64,000 nucleotides of DNA. It comes from Cyanoderma ruficeps. Its lineage: Eukaryota > Chordata > Aves > Passeriformes > Timaliidae. The position numbers and the translations under genes were made by a program. Numbering within the stretch: the stretch's first letter is position 1; every line of letters begins with the position of its first letter. The stretch spans positions 19,856,239-19,920,238 of the forward strand of contig VZDJ01004378.1 in assembly GCA_008694505.1 (NCBI GenBank). The letters are read 5' to 3'. Under the pieces are notes generated by a model, which searched no databases, was not told the DNA's origin, and saw only the letters and a program-made list of their open reading frames with translations. Positions 60,541-64,000 of the stretch are shown here, piece after piece.

Positions 60541-63500
60541 GAGGCATTTCTCCTCTGAGGACCTGATGTGTCTTGGCACAGATATGGATGACTAGAAGTT
60601 GCTGCTCCAGTTTCTGCAGAATTTGCTTTCTCTCAACCTGAAAGGGAAAGAATATCCACCAGAGTACAGAAGCGGCCTCCCTAAATTGGTGTCTTTTGGG
60701 TTCATTGGCTGTGGTCAGCTCTGTTCCTGTGGTTCTAGTGTTGAGTTTTCTCAAGGCTTGGCAGTGGAACAGACAGATTGAATATGGTGTGGAGCTGCTG
60801 CTGCTGCTGGAGAGGTGGAAGAGGGATAACATCTGAAATGATTCCCTGGAGAACCTGTCTTCTTCCTCTAGCCCCATATGAAAGAGGAGAACAGACTTCC
60901 AGGTGATACCAACTTAATCGCTGCTCTTCTGATGGGGTCCTCACTCCCTTACTCCAAAAGCAGACAGTGCCTGTGTGTTTGGAGACCCTTCCCCTTGGAA
61001 ATAACACCACAGTGGCATGGGCAGCCCACGGTCCTGACCTGCCAGGGCTACAGCAGGCATCACCCTGCAGCATCATGGAATGGCTGGCTACCATGGCATG
61101 GCAGCATAGTCATGTTGGTTTGAATCTCTGGTGTGAAAACTCACCCAAGAAGGGAAAATGCCAACAGGCAAAAGTGAACTTACTTTAGTGCTACCACACG
61201 TACATTCACTGCTCATCACTTTCCTGAAGCTGGTGTCAAAAGTCTGTCTCCTACTTGCTTTTGCCTGATTTTTTTTTTCCGGTGTGGGAATGTGATGTTC
61301 TCAAAGAAGCAAGTGCATGTACTGCTAGTGAACACTGTAGCTCTTAGCCTATAGCAATTATGTGATCATAACCACTTCCATCTACACTGACTGACATGTC
61401 TTTGTTCACATGTAATGTGGTTTTATCCCCATATCTTGTACTTTTTGATAGACAGATCAGTGACATTACTGATTTCACTGTCTAGAAAGAATTTGCCTCA
61501 TAGGTAAAGGGGAAGAGCTATTGGTGTTGTGCAAGCACTAGTTGTTGCTGATAGTTTGTGATATGTTCTAGTGTATGATGTTGTTTGTATACGAAAAGCA
61601 GAAAATTACATTTGAAAGGATACTTGCATAATCATTGATGGCTGAGGGTATCTCAAACAAAAATACTGTTTCTATTAAATAGTATGCAATTTAATACATT
61701 TGACTTTATATGGCAGAGTCTAGTTGATCTTTTAATACATTCCTTGGATATTACAAATGTTTAGAAATATTAGTGGTTTCCAAAAAAAAAAAAAAAACCT
61801 GAAAAGACACTACAGTTTTGTGTTAGTGAGATAGGTCTTAGTACAGTCCAATTTTTTCAGTTTCTTAGCTGGACTCTGACGGCTGGTGGCAAACCTACCC
61901 TGGGAACCAGGGGACACAGAGCCCCACCATGTGCATAGTTGGGTGCAGTGAATGATAAATGCTAGATAGGAAAATTCAGCCTGTGCCACAGGCTATTCTC
62001 CCACCGTTGTTGCTGTCATGGAAAAGGGATCAAATACAGAGGAACTGAAAACTGTTCATATTAGGCATGAGATAGTACAGCTCATATGCATGATAGAATG
62101 TTGAGAGAAGTTTTTTTTCTCAGGTTTATTTTTAGTTACCATTGGGATCAACTTAGGATTGATGCTTGTAACTGGAAATATTATCCAGGAAATATAAACT
62201 AAACTGAATTTAGTTCTGAGTTTACAGAAGCCGTGAGGACAAGGTAGCACACACAGGCTAGGGATGGCAGAAGCTTTCCCAATTACAAGACCTTAAACCA
62301 ATATATAATGCTTCAGTTCTGCTTTCTCCTCAGATGTATCAGGGGCCATTAAGTTACCAAAATTACATGAATTGAGGTAATTCAAAGAAATTTGCTTTAA
62401 AATGCCATAACTTAAAGATGGCAGTTTTATTGCCAATGAGAATCATATGAGAGACCAACATGCACATTTATGCAAAAATCAGCCAGTTGCATTTACAATG
62501 ACGCAGAGTAAACTGAATCCAGACCAAACGGGATTTGTTAGTAGCTTTAGATTTTGTTTAAATTTCCCCATAGGACATCTGAACCATATGTGGAAATAAA
62601 ATCCATGCATAAAACTGCATATTCCTGTGCAGTTTATTAGATACTTGACATCTCAATCAACATACTAATGTACTTCCTGAGACAACTCTTCAGCATCTGC
62701 AAATGTTTCCTTTTGATTGCCTTTTTCTCTTCCTGTGAAAAAAATCTTCCTCTTCTGACTGTTACTCTCATGAGGTTGTAACCTTCTCTGCCTGTCCTTG
62801 TCTCAGTGTTGACCAAGCTCAGTCCTGTCTTTCTAGAAATGTGGTGACTCAGAAATTTGTCTCCTGATGTCCTCACATTGGGAGTGTCCACCTTCTCAGG
62901 AGAATCTCCTTTGGCTTTGAACTCTGGGATTTAAAAGATGTACCTTGTTAAGTATAAAAAAAGTATTTTAAAGTATTTGAAGAGTTTTTTCATGTCTTTA
63001 TGCTGAGTTTAGGTTTTATTGTTTTGGTCAGAATTGTGCCATTTGACTTATATTAACCAAAACAAACAAACAAAAAAATCTACAATCTGGCTTGAAGTGT
63101 CCCTGGGTACATAATTGTTAATAAATTAGGTAGACCATCTGTTCTTCATTCCCTGAAGGGAAATGGCAAGCTCTGGGCTGTACTTCTGGAGCAGAAGTTG
63201 CTTTCCCCCTTCCTCCTGGGCAGAGTGACTACATCTATTCTGTCTTCTGGAAACAGATCCTGGCCTGTGTATCACACAAACTGTGCTTGGGGGCTGGCCA
63301 GGAAAGTACCGCTTGGCATGGGTCAAATCCATGCTGGGTAATGTGTTACTCATCTACTCAGTCAAATAGCAGGATGGTCACAGGCCAATGCTCTGTCTGC
63401 CACCCTGCTTTGTGTGCTAGAATAGGCATTGCCCCCCCAGATCCTATCAGTAGGCATTTCCAGGAAGCTATTCAGAGCATCTTGTGTCAACAGCTTGCTG

Positions 63501-64000
63501 GAGGAGCTGGATAGAGAGATGTAGTATTTATACGGGGAATAAAAGTGTAGCCCTGTCGGGGATTGGCACTGCTCCTCCAGCTCACCTGCTCTGGGGTTTG
63601 CAGAGGAGCATGCAAGAATCTGGTACACCACAATAGAGGTTTTACTACCTCTCTTTTGGGGTGGTGGTGCACATGATCACCATGCTAACAGGTAGACAAA
63701 AAAACCCTTTGTATTATGCCATCATGTTTTCCTTATATATCTTCCTCCCTTTCTGCTCTTGCTCTCTCTTTCCTCCCATCTGTTTCTAGATGTCTCTTAC
63801 AAGGGCTGGAGCAGCACAGATTTTGAATACTGACAGTTCCCAAGAATGCATAATGTCAGGAATTTGCTCAGACCCTTTGGTAAAATACATCCTCTCCCTG
63901 CCAAGGTAGCCACACACTAACGAGAAGATGACAAAGCAAACTACTCAGGAAAATCGCCTAAATGTGAAAAAGCTTTTCCTTTGACCCCACTGGAACTCAG
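60541..64000. other. Intergenic DNA
   Basis: Non-coding sequence with a short CTG run (60797-60811) and a 16-base A run (61782-61797). No exon, RNA gene or repeat family recognised up to the right edge. Confidence 0.6.

Noticed and set aside
7890..64000. NAV3 exons expected to the right from known gene order
   Set aside because: I saw no segment with recognisable NAV3 protein blocks. The gene probably begins beyond the window.
1..64000. tRNA, rRNA, snRNA genes and CRISPR arrays
   Set aside because: No tRNA B-box plus A-box pair, no U6/5S/7SK-like sequence and no regularly spaced repeats were found by reading. CRISPR is not expected in an animal genome.

Overview
This is vertebrate nuclear DNA, almost certainly from a bird. 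Protein-coding exons are short and flanked by GT/AG splice sites. There is one CpG island. Most of the rest is AT-rich, gene-poor DNA carrying CR1-family LINE fragments of the avian kind, older amniote CR1/L3-like LINE relics, and one LTR-like repeat of a type found in many bird genomes. I see no bacterial, plasmid or phage features. Homology statements come from recalled family consensus patterns; no database search was run.

Left end (1-7.9 kb): the 5' part of E2F7, an atypical E2F transcriptional repressor, on the minus strand. Its CpG-island promoter is at about 6.89-7.88 kb. A likely non-coding exon 1 (ending at 7377) is followed by coding exons 2 (7211-7131), 3 (4609-4334) and 4 (2374-2206). 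Reading frame and intron phases agree across all junctions. These exons give about the first 175 residues, including a PIDLS CtBP-type motif and the start of the first E2F DNA-binding domain. The rest of the gene lies beyond the left edge.

Middle and right (7.9-64 kb): intergenic DNA. From known amniote gene order this should be the gap between E2F7 and NAV3, but no NAV3 exon was recognised. Landmarks are an ancient LINE 3' fragment (13.24-13.62 kb, minus) beside a younger CR1 with a broken reverse transcriptase (13.66-14.64 kb, plus); a CA/CT microsatellite with a 24-base assembly gap (21.64-21.72 kb); a long foldback hairpin (29.31-29.43 kb); a cluster of three minus-strand CR1 3' ends plus the LTR-like element (30.7-36.1 kb); a ~60-bp tandem duplication with an internal palindrome (37.81-37.93 kb); an internally deleted CR1 (55.5-56.4 kb, plus); and an ancient LINE reverse-transcriptase relic (59.44-60.54 kb, minus).

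The most notable unexplained element is the foldback at 29312-29434. It has two 57-nt arms around a 9-nt loop, all 14 arm differences are transitions, and there are no indels. As plus-strand RNA 52 of 57 positions can pair, counting G:U. It could be a small-RNA precursor or a small inverted duplication. No complete new gene system is evident, and most other open reading frames here look like chance or by-products of repeats.
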